A DNA stretch of 11,350 nt from Ophiocordyceps camponoti-saundersi (nom. inval.). Taxonomy: Eukaryota; Ascomycota; Sordariomycetes; Hypocreales; Ophiocordycipitaceae. The position numbers and the translations under genes were made by a program. Below are positions 1-8,462 of the stretch, piece by piece (within the stretch, counting starts at the first letter, position 1; every line of letters starts with the position of its first letter). The notes beneath the pieces are model-generated. The model was given only the letters and a program-made list of their open reading frames with translations. It was not told where the DNA came from and did not search any database. The stretch is taken from the NCBI GenBank assembly GCA_003339415.1, contig PDHQ01000684.1:1-11350 (forward strand), written 5' to 3'.

Positions 1-129
1 TACTTATTAATATTTTTTATTTTTTTTACTTTTCTTAACTTTTTATAAGAGTAATTATACTTAAAAACCTTTTTATATTACTTACCTTTTTCTTTCTTTT
101 ATTTAAAATATTAAATAATTATATTTTTA
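1..129. other. AT-rich spacer
   Basis: This stretch is almost wholly A and T with scattered C. No C is followed by A and no TG occurs, which fits the RIP-mutated state of most of the window. I see no reading frame, RNA gene or repeat unit here. It may be the edge of another decayed repeat that extends to the left of the window. Confidence 0.6.
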
Positions 130-310
130 AAAAAAATCATAAAAATCATAAACTCGTGATTTAAATTATCTCTAAAAAAATCACTTATAAGTGATTTTTT
201 CACGCTAGTGATTTAAATCATAAAAAATCACTTACTAAGCAAAAATCAGTGATTTAAATCACGAAAAATCACATCACTTATGAGTGATTTTTTAACCCCG
301 TGATTTTTTT
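130..310. mobile_element. MITE-like / foldback element, not RIP-mutated
   Basis: The segment is bounded by AAAAAAATCA (130-139) and its exact reverse complement TGATTTTTTT (301-310). Inside are repeated palindromes built on GTGATTT/AAATCAC. One is a perfect palindrome at 175-200, whose core TCACTTATAAGTGA is at 181-194. Another is the perfect 14-mer GTGATTTAAATCAC at 249-262. Related copies lie near 156-167, 208-220 and 264-294. It holds about 17 CpA/TpG sites outside GCA/TGC context, against two in all the rest of the window. No coding capacity is seen, and I found no clear target-site duplication. A non-autonomous inverted-repeat insertion that arrived after RIP is the simplest reading; a host palindromic repeat is the alternative. 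Confidence 0.5.
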
Positions 311-360
311 CGAACCCTATATACTAGCATATGCAGGTAGTATATACCGCCGCTACTATT

Positions 361-400
361 ATCTTTTCCTTATCTTATCTATCTTTCCTTATCTTTCCTT
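361..400. repeat. Short C/T-rich tandem repeat, 10-bp unit
   Basis: ATCTTTCCTT occurs twice in tandem at 381-400 and is preceded by two degenerate copies at 361-380. The strand is almost purely pyrimidine. No function can be assigned; it is a local microsatellite-like tract between the palindromic island and the GC-rich hairpin. Confidence 0.6.
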
Positions 401-440
401 ACGTTATATAGTATTACTATAACTAACGGTTATTTTTTTT

Positions 441-503
441 ATATGCGCAGAGCGCCTAGCCCGGCCCCGAGCCGGACGCGGTCCTACTATATAGCGGGGG
501 GTT
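441..503. other. GC-rich patch with hairpin
   Basis: A sharply GC-rich stretch inside AT-rich DNA, with several CpG. CCGGC (461-465) and GCCGG (471-475) can pair around the five-base loop CCCGA. The CA and TG here (near 444-449) are in GCA/TGC context. It could be the less eroded end of a transposon or a fragment of a formerly GC-rich repeat. It is too short to be a recognisable tRNA or rRNA piece. Confidence 0.4.
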
Positions 504-990
504 TTACCTCTTTTAGGAGGGTTTTTCCTACTTAACTTACTACCGAGGTTCTAGCAGCTACTTCTATAGCCTCTAGAGTATTATAATAATAATAAAAACT
601 ATAAATATTAAAAATAAAAAAATAGCTTAAGTAGCTTTTTATTTTAAATAATTTATATTAATAATTATTATTTCTTAACTTAATATTTTTCTCTAAGAAA
701 TTTTCTAATAGTTAATTAATAAAAATATTTTAAATAACTAAATATATAAATATAAATAATTTATTTTAAACTTTTAAACTAAGCTAATTAAAGAAACTTA
801 AGGTATTTTTTAAAATAACGCTACTTAATATATAGCTTTAAATAAATTACTTTAATAAAAATATAAAGTAAATAATTTTAAGGAAAAATCCTTATTAAAT
901 CTAAACTACTAACTAGAATATAAATTAAATAATAATAATAATAATAATATTTATACGCTAGTATACTTAATATAGCTTAAAACTATCTTA
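504..990. other. AT-rich stretch without recognisable gene
   Basis: The stretch is strongly AT-rich with almost no CpA/TpG; one GCA survives at 554-556. All frames are dense in TAA/TAG. Its composition resembles the Ty3/gypsy region that resumes at 2795. It may therefore be the 5' part (leader or gag) of that element, split off by the 991-2794 block, but I found no domain to prove it and no matching LTR. Confidence 0.35.
927..950. repeat. (AAT)n microsatellite
   Basis: About seven uninterrupted AAT units sit in the AT-rich stretch. It is a simple-sequence tract and no function is implied. Confidence 0.7.
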
Positions 991-2794
991 TATATATTCT
1001 AGGAGTAGGAAAAATTAGAGAACTTAGAGTAAAACCCTCCCCTTAAGCGTTACCTTAATTTAAGGCCGGATTAGGTCCGCACCTAGCACTCTATACCTTA
1101 GATAGGTCTAATAGTAATAAGTAATTAAGAAGCTAATATTTCCTCTAAAGCGGAGTTTACGGTAGTAAAAGTACGCGTAATTTAAGTTTAATATAAAGTT
1201 TATATAGCTACTTATCTTCTTAAATATCGTTATTATTATAAATTAAATCTCCGCGCTTAATTATAATATTTTAAATAATCTATTTAATTAAGGCTTTATT
1301 AATATAATTAAGGAATATATAAAAGTCCTATTAGCTTATAGCGGACCCCGTAATAGCTAATTTTAAAAGGCGGCTTAATTATTATAGCGGAGTTATAGAT
1401 AAGTTTAGAAACGGGGTTAGAAGCGGAGCTACTATATTTACTTTTTAGCGTTTCCGCCCTAGCTATTATTAGATTTTAGTTAGCGCTAAAAGGGGAGGAG
1501 AGGCAGTATATATAAAGTTCTAATTTATAAATTTTTAAAGTTAGGAAATATAAATATCCTTCGCCTAATCCTACGCTACTTTTATTTTAAAGTAAAGTTA
1601 ACTTTACTTAAAATAAGTCCCCTAATAAAAAGGGTAATAATATAGTTTTTTTTATATATTATAAAGTAACCTAACTTACCTTTCGCATATAAAGAGGCGG
1701 AGTACTAGCTATATTATAGCTTCGCTATATAATATTTAGCGATATATCTAAGTTAGTAATACTTAAAGTATTACTAAGGTTAGACTTTTAGCTTATAAAG
1801 TTTCGTATTAAAAATCTCCGCTTATATTATTATATTCTTATTATAGATTTAGTTTATATTTATTATATTATTAATAGTAACTATAAGGGAACTTTATTAA
1901 GTTCTTAAATAATATCTTTTCGCGTATAGTTATATTATTAAAACCTTATTCGAAAACTTAATTTTTTTCTAAAAAGCTTCCTTACTACCCCGCTATAAAG
2001 CTTACGCTAGCACCCCTTTTATAATAAAAATATAACCTTTACTAATTAAGTATACCTTTTCTCTAAAAGTAATATAAAGCTATTTTAAATTAAACCGAAG
2101 CTTATAAACGGTATTTTAGAATATTATTATAATATTACCGCTAAGTAATTTCCTTACTATAAGGGCTTAGCTTTACTTACGAAATCCGTAATTAATATTT
2201 ATTATAGTTACCTTAAAGCCTTAAACTTAAAATAAAGTAATAATAAAGTTAAAATAAATTATAAGCTAACGCTTATATTACTTAGAAACTTATTTTTTAA
2301 TAATTTTTTCTAGCGCTTTAGCTATAACTATAGCTTATATCGGAGGAGTTCCGCTTCCCTTAAAGTTATAGAAAAAAAAGGAAACCGTAGCTATAATAGC
2401 TAAGAAAATATTACTAATTAATAAAATTAAAGTAAAGGGGGCGCCTCTCTAAACCCTCTTAGACTCCGCTATTTATTTAATAATTACCTATATAAAGATT
2501 AAAGCGTCCCTTAAAATAATTTTACTAATACTCGCTTTAGCTTCTTATAAGGTAAAAAGTATAATAAACTTTTAGGTCTAAGTTTACTATAATTCGGAGT
2601 AGAGCTATATTTTAAGTAAAAAATTTTCGCGGTTACGATTAACTTATATAGTATTACCCTCCCCCTTAGAGTTACTCCGGGCGTAGCTTAAGGCTATCGC
2701 TATAAGGTAACGGAAAAAGCAAAGTCCGCTTATAATATAAGAATAAGAGGTCCGTATCTACGTTACTATAAGCGCGGGATTTATAGAATATATA
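991..2794. mobile_element. Candidate 1.8-kb DNA-transposon-like block
   Basis: The block starts at TATATATTCTA (991-1001) and ends at TAGAATATATA (2784-2794), an exact 11-bp inverted repeat. These points coincide with shifts in base composition: inside, CG dinucleotides and G/C runs are common, while both flanks are very AT-rich. Size and terminal TA would suit a Tc1/mariner-pogo type element, many of which are about 1.8-1.9 kb in ascomycetes. However, no DDE motif or longer terminal repeat could be recognised, and RIP may have erased them. An 11-bp match made mostly of A/T could be chance. I read it as an insertion into the older AT-rich element on either side. Confidence 0.35.
1021..2794 (+). 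pseudogene. Decayed long reading frame, unknown product
   Basis: Frame 1 can be followed for about 590 codons. Stops are nearly all TAA/TAG and fairly sparse, especially from 1312 to 1930, as expected if Gln (CAA/CAG) and Trp (TGG) codons were hit by RIP. Readable stretches include GLEAELLYLLFSVSALAIIR (about 1411-1470) and a Lys/Arg/Tyr-rich end near 2700-2790. Frame 2 is similarly open from about 1925 to 2810, so the true frame of the second half is uncertain and an indel near 1925 is possible. Parts of the minus strand are also readable. No family is recognised. Length and context suggest a transposon protein rather than a host gene. Confidence 0.35.
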
Positions 2795-3414
2795 AATCTT
2801 TTATATAAACTAAATAACTTTTTTAGAAAGCTAATAAATAATACTTAGAAATTTTTTAATAAAAATATTAAATTTAAAATAAAAATAAAATAGCTTTTCC
2901 TTAAGAAAAATAAAAAAGTTTAAAAAGTAATCTTATTCTTATTAACCTTATTTATAAATTCGTAAATTAAGACTTTAATATAAATAGAGTTTTTATTATT
3001 TTTTTAGAAATATATAATATTATCCTTAATATTTTAAAATAGCTTTTAAAAAGTAAAGATAACTCTTTTAAGATATTTAAGGATAAATAACTAGCTAATA
3101 ACTTATATTATCTTATTTTAAATTTTAAGAAATATAAAATAAAACCTCTTAATATTATTAAAAACTTTCTTCTTAAAAACCTTCTTATTATCGAAGTTAT
3201 TTTATAAATAACTAATTTCTTTTTAGAATAAGTTTCTTATTTCTCTTATATAAAAATTTTAGTATTTAGTAAAAATAAACTTTTTAATATTATAAAAATA
3301 TATATTAATATTAAAATAAATAAATCCCTTATTAGGAAAAACTTACTTAATAAATTTAATAATATTAATTATAATTTAATAATAATTTAAAGCTTAAATA
3401 ATATTAAATTAGCT
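2795..3414 (+). pseudogene. Segment upstream of pol, gag-like by position
   Basis: From about 2900 frame 1 has few stops for roughly 170 codons, with readable pieces such as SFKIFKDK and NFKKYKIKPLNIIKNFLLKN. Many Asn codons here probably replace Asp, because GAT after T becomes AAT under RIP, so the original was likely rich in acidic residues. No zinc knuckle or capsid motif is recognised. Between 2795 and 2900 the frame is unclear and frame 2 may be the real one. When the 3420-5205 insertion and duplicated target are set aside, this frame continues without a break into the segment at 5201, so both belong to one gene. Its place before the possible protease suggests the gag-pol junction. Confidence 0.45.
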
Positions 3415-3419
3415 TTAAT
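3415..3419. repeat. Left target-site duplication TTAAT
   Basis: The five bases directly before the left LTR are TTAAT, and the five directly after the right LTR are TTAAC. The single C/T difference is what RIP-type transition would give. A 5-bp duplication is typical of LTR-retrotransposon integration. Confidence 0.7.
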
Positions 3420-3631
3420 TATAATAGTCTTACTAAGAGTGCGATACTAAAATAAGCTAAAAAGGAGTTATAATTAATGCTATTAAAAAGAGGAAAGAGA
3501 GGGGAGAGAAGCCCCCCTCCTAAGCTAGCTATATACCCCGCGCGATAACTAAGCGCTATCGGGAAGACCTAAATATATCCGCTATAATCCCCCCTATCTA
3601 GCTACGATTAATTATAGACTAATCCTTTATA
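3420..3631. repeat. Left LTR, 212 bp
   Basis: It aligns without gaps to the right LTR, with 16 differences by my hand count: 15 transitions and one transversion. It contains a purine-rich run (about 3487-3510), a run of C after it, and TATATA at about 3530 that could serve as a promoter TATA box. It retains two TGC sites (3440 and 3478). Confidence 0.9.
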
Positions 3632-3649
3632 TAGCCCCCTCCCTAAGCT
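3632..3649 (+). promoter_or_regulatory. Possible primer binding site
   Basis: TAGCCCCCTCCCTAAGC follows the left LTR directly. A primer binding site normally starts TGG, complementary to the CCA end of a tRNA, and RIP would turn TGG into TAG. The matching tRNA cannot be named from this sequence. The assignment rests on position and the first three bases. Confidence 0.35.
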
Positions 3650-4387
3650 AGCCGAGGAGGTAGAAATATAGGATAGAAAAGTTATATATTACTACGCTAG
3701 TAAGATACTCTATATAATCCCTAGCTAATAGCTTAATAGCCTCTATAAAAATAAAGATAAAAAGGCGGAAAGGCTCCCTTATAGCTTAAGGAATTAAACC
3801 CTAATCTTTATAAGGAAGATTCTAATAAGCTTAAAATTATAATATTACTTAAAGTAAGAAAAGATAAACTTATATATTAATAATAAAAACTTACTTATAT
3901 AGCTAATATATAAAATTAAATAATATTATATTAGTTATAGGAAGCTTAGAGAATACCTTAATTACGGTAAATAGTAAAATTAGCTATATATTTATTATTA
4001 TATACTACTAGCGTTAATTTATAAGCTAGGGCGTAATATAACTATAGTATATATTTACTAATAAATTTACGCGCCTAAGCTACGCGCGGACTATCCTTAT
4101 ATAAAGTAATATAATAAAGCTAGAAATTACCTAAGCTATAATATCTAGTATATACTTATCCCTCCTTACTTATTATCCCCTTAATTAAAATATTTTAAAT
4201 TTACCTTTAATTACCCTACTCCGCTTATAAAAAGCCCTAACCTTAATATCCTTATTTACTTATAAAGTTTCGGATAATTATACTTAAAATAACTAATCTA
4301 GTTATATTAATAGTAATACTAGCGCTTAGTAATATTAAAATAAGATTATATAAACGAGATATTTATTAGGTTAGCTAAAAGGGGGGG

Positions 4388-4920
4388 CGGTAAATTAACT
4401 AGTATCTTAGAGATATTCCTAGTGCTAAATACCTTATCGAAGCCTTAGAGAAGACTAATAAAATCTATATACGCTATAAGCTAATACTTATAATTAAGGC
4501 GCTCCTTAAGCTTTTTACGTAGCTTAAAAGAGAGTAAAATAATATATATATAGGTAAACTAATAAGATAGACCGGCCTTAAAAAAAGTATATTTTTATCT
4601 TATAATATATTCTCTAAGAGGCTTAGATAGCCCCTAATATATCCTAACTAAGTTTAGACTTATACGGCGTTTTTTATAGCTTTTTCCTAAAAGCTTAAAA
4701 ATATATACTAAGAAAATATTAAGCTAATTTAAGAAGTTAATAACTAAAGAGATATATAGTAAAAACGTTTACTAGAAAGTGCTAAGATAGGAAAAGATAT
4801 AATAGAATTAGGCCTTAAGCTCCCTAATTATTACTTTATTAATAGTAAATTTTATATATATAGTAGCTAACTATAAGTTTAAGCTAGAGCGAATAAGTAG
4901 AAGCTTAGGCGCGGGTAAAA
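4388..4920 (+). pseudogene. Decayed reading frame inside the short LTR element
   Basis: Frame 2 has long stop-poor runs. The clearest begins at 4412, reads DIPSAKYLIEALEKTNKIYI, and goes on through a Lys/Leu-rich stretch to about 4540. Later pieces include SAKIGKDIIELGLKLPNYYF (about 4780-4840). Stops are TAA/TAG only, as expected for RIP of Gln/Trp codons. The Glu/Lys/Leu pattern suggests a helical protein. By position it could be a remnant gag or a captured host fragment; I recognise no family. Confidence 0.4.
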
Positions 4921-4970
4921 TTTAATAGCGTTATTCTATAATAATCTTACTTTTACGTTTAGTTTATAGT

Positions 4971-4978
4971 AAAAGGAG
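4971..4978 (+). promoter_or_regulatory. Weak polypurine tract
   Basis: AAAAGGAG lies ten bases before the right LTR. Plus-strand priming of LTR elements uses a purine run near this place, normally directly next to the LTR, so this one is short and slightly displaced. Confidence 0.3.
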
Positions 4979-4988
4979 CTTTAATTAA

Positions 4989-5200
4989 TATAATAGTCTT
5001 ACTAAGAGTGCGATATTAAAGTAAGCTAAAGAGGAGTTATAATTAAAGTTATTAAAAAGAGGAAGGAGAGGGGAGAGAAGCCCCCCTTCTAAGCTAGCTA
5101 TATACCCTACGCGATAACTAAGCGCTATTAGGGAGACCTAAATATATCCGCTATAATCCCCCCTATCTAGCTATAATTAGTTATAAACTAATCCTTTATA
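4989..5200. repeat. Right LTR, 212 bp
   Basis: Same length and boundaries as the left copy. At three places the left copy has CG where this one has TA (within 5108-5110, 5130-5131 and 5173-5174). That looks like two successive transitions at one CpG, and the pattern is treated in the findings. It is followed directly by the TTAAC target copy (5201-5205). Confidence 0.9.
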
Positions 5201-5545
5201 TTAACTTATAATTAAGCTATTTTTATTTTATATATTATTAATAAAATTAATAATAAGTTTTACCTTAATAAGTTTAAAGCTAGCGCTTAAGTTATTAAGT
5301 ATTTTCTTATTAGAGTTTTATTAGAATAAGGGTTTTCGATCCCTTATAAAATTAATATTCTTAACTCTTAATAAAAGCTTTAAATTTAATTTTATAAAGG
5401 AATATATATTAAATACTATTTTACTTATAAGGGACTAGCTATTTATAAATATATAATAGTTATTTTAATAATAATAATCTTTTTTTTTAATAAGTATAAT
5501 TTTAGCATTAATTAAAGATTTTTTTGAAAATCGTAACTTTATTTT
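5201..5545 (+). pseudogene. Possible aspartic protease region of the Ty3/gypsy polyprotein
   Basis: Frame 2 continues the frame that stopped at 3414. It begins with the target-site copy. Near 5228-5260 it reads LYIINKINNKF, where the Asn residues may have been Asp. At about 5490-5525 it reads FFFNKYNFSIN followed by a stop and RF. That resembles the conserved end of Ty3/gypsy proteases, where a hydrophobic run, HNPSID and Trp-Arg occur. The active-site DSG/DTG triplet cannot be pointed to with certainty. Protease between gag and reverse transcriptase is the normal order, which supports the call. Confidence 0.45.
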
Positions 5546-6124
5546 CTTTCCTAAGTTTTATTTTCTTTTTAGTTTAATTATTTATAATTACTTTAATTTA
5601 ACTATTTTTAACTTAAGTAATAAGCTAATCTTTTTTAAATAAAAAGAAAAAGTTAATATTATATTTAATCTTAATAATTAATTTTTTCTATTATCTTTTA
5701 ATAAATTAGAAAAAAGGACTCCTTAAATAACCTTAATAAGTATTTAATATTAAACTTTTCTTTAAACTAAATAATATTATTTAATAAAATTAATATAAAC
5801 TTACCTTTTATTAATATCTTAAATTTAAGTTAACTATATTAATTTAGTATTTTTAAGATACTTAATATCCCGAAAATTAAGGGAGAGTATAGCGTTAAAA
5901 TTTATACTTTTAATTTTTAATTATCCGGAAAAGTAAAATAGCTATATAATTCCTTTCTAAAATTATAAGAAGATATTAAACTAATTAATCTATCTTTAGA
6001 ATATTATCTAAAAATCCCCTTTATCGATAATTAGTATAAGAAAAAACTTAGTTTATATCCTTATTTATTAAATAAACCTAATTAGGATTTTCTTAATAAA
6101 AAGTATAATAATATATATTTATAA
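5546..6124 (+). pseudogene. Protease-RT linker of the polyprotein
   Basis: Frame 2 is readable in pieces between a possible protease and the reverse transcriptase. From 5858 it reads ILNIPKIKGEYSVKIYTFNF, and then a stop-poor stretch leads directly into the RT in the same frame. Stops from 5690 to 5850 are denser, so indels are possible there. One TG survives outside TGC context at 5525-5526, just upstream. No separate domain is recognised. In related elements this region is the poorly conserved lead-in to the RT. Confidence 0.5.
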
Positions 6125-6640
6125 GGTAAAATAAAATAAGCGCTTAAAGCTTTACTTTTTACTAGCTTATATTTTATTATTTAAAGAAAAGGTAAATTAT
6201 ATATTATTAATAATTTATAAGCTTTAAATAGTATAGCTATTTTTAATATATATTTAATACTTTTTTTTAAGATATAATTTATAAGTTAGTAAATAATAAA
6301 GTTATTCTTATTATCGATACTTAAAGCTTTTTTTATTAGTTTCTTATCTATTTAGATTACTAAAAATAGTTTATAATTATTTTTTATTATAAATTAAAAA
6401 AAGCTATAATTACTTTTATAAAATATAAAAATTCGCTTACTTATATATAAAGATTTATTAATTATATTCTCTAACTAGATAAAATATACGCTATTAAATA
6501 TATTAATAATATAATAATCTTCTCTAATACTTTAGAAAATTATATTAAATATCTAATTATAATATTTAATCTTTTTATTAGTATAAATCTTTCCCTTTTT
6601 ACTTTTAAATTATTCCTTTATTACTTATTTATAAAAATAT
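6125..6640 (+). pseudogene. Reverse transcriptase domain (Ty3/gypsy), inactivated
   Basis: The enzyme copies the element RNA into cDNA. In frame 2 the sequence reads RKGKLYIINNL, a stop, then ALNSIAI, matching the conserved Arg-Ala-Leu-Asn block. After a poly-T run at 6261-6268 the reading moves to frame 1 and continues DIIYKLVNNKVILIIDT and SFFY. Later comes the catalytic block YINNIIIFSNTLENYIKYL starting at 6499. The family motif is YxDD; here both Asp codons (6505-6510) are AAT, as G-to-A change after T predicts. Following residues fit the fungal gypsy-type thumb region. The domain cannot be active. Confidence 0.88.
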
Positions 6641-7032
6641 AAAAATATTATATTAACAGATTTATATTAATAAATACTTAATTTTAAGTAAAAGCTTTAT
6701 AAAATATTAAGTTCCCTAATATTTTATAATATCTTAAGTAATAAATTAAATTAGTTAGATAGATAAGATATTTTATTCCCTATTTTATATAAGAAATTAA
6801 CTTTTTTTAGAAATATAAAATAATAATATTCTTAGAAAAATAGGAAAATAAAATACTTATTACTAAACTAAAAAAAGATACTTTTACCTCCTAATTTAAA
6901 ATTATCCTAATAAAGGAAAAAACTAACTATTTTAATAATATTACTAATACCTTTTATAATAACGCTACTTTTAGTTAATTTTTTCTTAATTATTAATTTT
7001 TTTTATAAATTAATATTTTTTAGAAAAATAGT
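6641..7032 (+). pseudogene. RT thumb/connection region
   Basis: Frame 1 continues from the RT through pieces such as NIKFPNIL and IRYFIPYFI. In related fungal elements this block reads as a Leu-Gly-rich RT connection ending in a Tyr-Ile-Pro-Tyr-Tyr run. ACA at 6656-6658 is one of only two surviving CpA/TpG sites in the mutated part that is not GCA/TGC. The start of the RNase H cannot be placed exactly; it may lie near 6950. Confidence 0.65.
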
Positions 7033-7425
7033 TTTATAGCTTATTTTTTCTATATTAATAATAAAGAATCTAAAAAATTATTCTTAGCTTTACTTTAATA
7101 ATTTATTAAACCTATTTATTATTTTAATTATATACTTAAATTAGCTAAAATTAGATATTAGCTAACTAAACTTTAGATTTTCTACTTAATTTAAGCTTAT
7201 TATAAACTCTAAACTTATTTAATTAAAACTTAGAAATTAAAAATTATAATTTTTATAAATTATATTATAATTTTAATAATTATAAAATAAACCTTTTTTT
7301 TTACTATTAATATAAAAAGTAATAATTACTTTACTTTTATTTTTTAATTTCTAAGTTAATACTTTTTTAAAATTTAATATATTTTTAATATTTTTAATAT
7401 TCTTATAAACTCTTTTTTACGCCTT
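7033..7425 (+). pseudogene. RNase H domain and tail, inactivated
   Basis: RNase H removes the RNA template during cDNA synthesis. Frame 1 reads FIAYFFYINNKESKKLFLAL, then FIKPIYYFNYILKLAKIRY followed by a stop and LTKL. This fits the fungal gypsy pattern in which a Pro-Ile-Leu-Phe block precedes Tyr-Trp-Pro-Thr-Glu-Leu-Glu. Here the Trp codon is a stop and the Glu is Lys. Near 7250 IIIFINYIIIL stands where an Ile-Phe-Thr-Asp-His block is expected. The stretch ends with NILINSFLRL (7396-7425), matching the conserved Pro-Asp-Ala-Leu-Ser-Arg-Leu after the domain. Confidence 0.75.
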
Positions 7426-7800
7426 TTTTTAAAAGTAGCTTTAGAAAAAAGATAAGAAAAATTTAAAAATATTTAGGAAAATTATATTAGTTAAAAATAC
7501 GCGCTTATTTCCTTAGAAGCTATTCCTAATAACGCTTTCTAATATAAGATTTTTAAAAAATATTTTTTTAATATATTATAATTTAAAATCTTAAAGTAAC
7601 TTAAAGATAAAAACTTTTAGGAAAAACTTACTTTTATTTAAGTAAATAGCTTATTATATCTTAAAAATATTAATAGTTAATAATAATTTTATATTTCTAA
7701 AAAATATACTAAAAAAATTATTTTTAAATATTATTTTTATAAATTTTATATTAGCTAGAGATATATATAAGCTAAACTCTCCTTTAATTTTATTATTTCC
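7426..7800 (+). pseudogene. RNase H-integrase spacer and start of the zinc-binding domain
   Basis: This stretch is poorly preserved. A readable piece in frame 2 around 7660-7760 (including FIFLKNILKKIIFKYYFYKFYIS) resembles the lead-in to the integrase zinc finger, where His codons (CAT/CAC) would have become Tyr (TAT/TAC). The following CxxC is in frame 1, so a frame change is likely near 7790. No other feature is seen. Confidence 0.45.
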
Positions 7801-8455
7801 TAATTAAAAAAAATTAACGATTTTATAAATAAATATAATATTTATAAATAAAATTAAATTAATAAATAAGCTTTTTTTAGGGAAATAGTTCCTATCTATT
7901 CCTTAGCGATTTCTTTTTATATAATTATAATAAATTTTATTATTAAACTCCTTTTAATTTTTTCGGAAAACTTACCTTAATTTAAACTTAAAGGAAAATT
8001 TTATAATACCCTCCTTATTATTACCTATAAATTTTTAAAAATATATATTTTAACTTTTAAATATAATTATTTTATTACTAAAAAATAAGCTTAGTAGCTA
8101 TATAATAAGCTTACTTATTATAACTAAGGATTTCTAAAATAAATTATCTCTAATTAAAATTTAAAATTTATATTTAAGCTTTAAAGAACTTTATAGTTTG
8201 CTTTTAGTACTAAACTCTTAATATTAACTATATATTACTTATAAACTAATAATTTATTTAAAAAATAAAATTAGATTATTAAAATCGCTTTTAGATTTTT
8301 CGCTATTAATTTCTTAATAAAATAATAAAATAATACCTTACTAGCTTTTTAGTTTTTACTTAATAACTCCTTTTTTTAATTATTAAAATTATACTAAGTA
8401 AGTTACTTATTAGATATTAAATAAATAATAATTTTTATTATTTAAATAATTAAGC
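7801..8455 (+). pseudogene. Integrase (zinc finger and catalytic core), inactivated
   Basis: The integrase inserts the cDNA into the chromosome. In frame 1 the second half of the zinc finger reads KYNIYK (7831-7848): both Cys codons of CxxC are TAT instead of TGT. The core follows with FFREIVPIYSLAISFY (from 7873), then ITYKFLK near 8020. At 8128 GFLK, a stop and IISN correspond to the block before the second catalytic Asp. The three catalytic positions read AAT (7933-7935), AAT (8152-8154) and AAA (8281-8283) where GAT, GAT and GAA are expected. LLNNSFF near 8360 matches the conserved Leu-Asn-Asn-Ser end of the core. Confidence 0.85.
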
Positions 8456-8462
8456 TTTTTTT

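Larger units (their letters stand above)
3420..5200. mobile_element. Short non-autonomous LTR retrotransposon (TRIM-like)
   Basis: Two 212-bp direct repeats enclose a 1,357-bp internal region, giving a 1,781-bp element with a 5-bp target duplication. Both LTRs begin TATAATAGTC and end CCTTTATA, which would be TG...CA before RIP. The internal region is far too short for a full gag-pol, so the element looks non-autonomous, either TRIM-like or an internal deletion derivative. The PBS-like start just after the left LTR and the short purine run before the right one suggest + orientation. The first 700 bp of the interior (3650-4380) give only patchy open frames; the rest holds the frame annotated at 4388-4920. 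It sits inside the Ty3/gypsy polyprotein. Confidence 0.85.

Noticed and set aside
130..310. CRISPR array from the repeated GTGATTT words
   Set aside because: Repeats are short, palindromic, irregularly spaced and without unique spacers of constant length; the rest of the window is fungal-type transposon DNA.
1000..1520. Minus-strand gene in the start of the 1.8-kb block
   Set aside because: One reverse frame is readable, but its stop density is higher than that of forward frame 1 over most of the block, so the forward frame is preferred without certainty.
991..2794. Fot1/pogo transposase or DUF3435 tyrosine recombinase in the 1.8-kb block
   Set aside because: Size fits a pogo-type element, but none of the expected catalytic or CENP-B-like blocks could be matched in the frames I read, even allowing for RIP.
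3440..5011. Repeat at 3420-3631 and 4989-5200 as a simple tandem duplication
   Set aside because: TG...CA-type ends, equal 212-bp length, target-site duplication and continuity of the interrupted frame favour LTRs.
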